This document shows, piece by piece, positions 25,138 to 25,309 of a DNA stretch of 25,309 nt. The notes below the pieces were generated by a model. It was not told the DNA's origin. It worked only from the letters and a program-made list of their open reading frames with translations, and made no database searches. The position numbers and the translations under genes are program-made. The stretch's first letter is position 1, and each line of letters opens with the position of its first letter. The DNA is from Pseudopedobacter sp038237895 (GTDB taxonomy: Bacteria > Bacteroidota > Bacteroidia > Sphingobacteriales > Sphingobacteriaceae). The stretch spans positions 1-25,309 of the forward strand of contig JBBRYE010000049.1 in NCBI GenBank assembly GCA_038237895.1. Direction: 5' to 3'.

Positions 25138-25160
25138 GCGGAATGGACGGGACTCGGACC
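25138..25160 (-). other. tRNA 3'-end-like fragment, possible attachment-site scar
   Basis: On the minus strand this reads GGTCCGAGTCCCGTCCATTCCGC, shown here in words: a T-loop-like TCCGAGT, T-stem strand CCCGT, acceptor strand CCATTCC and discriminator G. The upstream partner strands are missing: no GGAATGG acceptor strand occurs 70-75 bases away and the 5' T-stem is imperfect. So it is a fragment, not a working tRNA. Such 3'-end pieces are left where integrases use tRNA genes as attachment sites, but no integrase is in view. Confidence 0.35.
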
Positions 25161-25210
25161 GTTTCCATATGCGCCTTTAAACTAAGGATTTATAAAAGTT
25201 TTTATTTAAA

Positions 25211-25227
25211 ACTCCCGAATTACTCCC
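25211..25227. repeat. Short direct repeat ACTCCC with 11-bp period
   Basis: ACTCCC occurs at 25211-25216 and 25222-25227, separated by GAATT, in otherwise very AT-rich sequence 50 bases beyond the tRNA-like fragment. Paired short direct repeats one helical turn apart can be recombinase or regulator sites; here the assignment is speculative. The remaining sequence to 25309 shows nothing else. Confidence 0.25.
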
Positions 25228-25309
25228 TTTTCTTTTGCAATTATTGGAATCAAATGATGTTATATAAATATACTCATAATTTCTTGTTATTATCATAGCA
25301 TTATTAAAT

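Noticed and set aside
25138..25211. A complete tRNA gene on the minus strand
   Set aside because: No 5' acceptor strand, D-arm or anticodon arm can be folded upstream of the T-loop-like part; only the last 23 bases look tRNA-derived.
1..25309. CRISPR array, insertion sequence or prophage
   Set aside because: No regularly spaced repeats, no transposase or phage structural genes, and no paired terminal inverted repeats were seen.

Overview
The window looks like part of a polysaccharide utilisation locus (PUL) from an AT-rich member of the Bacteroidota, most likely a Pedobacter-like Sphingobacteriaceae. The reasons are a one-polypeptide hybrid two-component regulator, two tandem SusC/SusD pairs, SusD-type lipoproteins, a DUF1735 lipoprotein and a cluster of secreted carbohydrate-active enzymes. 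The species assignment is inference; no rRNA or intact tRNA is present. All intact genes are on the + strand.

Layout. Bases 2-2695: 3' part of a hybrid two-component regulator (sensor propeller, Y_Y_Y domain, kinase, receiver, AraC-type HTH) that runs off the left edge. Bases 2721-4740: two paralogous secreted proteins that I read as PL14-like (glucuronan/alginate-lyase-type) enzymes, the first a soluble secreted protein and the second a lipoprotein. A 299-base leader with several repeat motifs follows. Bases 5040-15467: a tight susC-susD-susC-susD-DUF1735 operon closed by a strong hairpin terminator. Bases 15545-19318: a membrane-anchored protein with a haem c motif and FG-GAP/VCBS repeats, then a GH3 glycosidase, then a terminator. 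Bases 19408-21617: a YaeR-type VOC metalloprotein and a secreted right-handed beta-helix protein (DUF4955-like). Bases 21618-23075 are a decayed stretch: a small MFS-transporter-like remnant and, on the minus strand, the broken C-terminal third of a GH78-like alpha-L-rhamnosidase. Bases 23076-24410: a GH43 enzyme with a C-terminal CBM6-like domain. The right end (24411-25309) is eroded accessory DNA: a PIN-domain remnant with an internal stop, a perfect 16-bp hairpin and a fragment resembling a tRNA 3' end, possibly an attachment scar.

Working model (inference). The regulator senses an oligosaccharide and induces the locus. Surface and secreted PL14-like proteins, with the beta-helix protein, cut an acidic (uronic-acid-containing) glycan. 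The two SusCD pairs and the DUF1735 lipoprotein capture and import fragments. Periplasmic GH3 and GH43 trim the side chains or backbone. The dead rhamnosidase implies that the ancestral substrate, or a previous version of the PUL, included alpha-L-rhamnose. No unsaturated-uronyl hydrolase (GH88/GH105) is visible, so lyase products would have to be finished by genes outside the window. The least described parts are the tandem PL14-like pair, the haem c-VCBS fusion protein and the DUF4955-like beta-helix protein.
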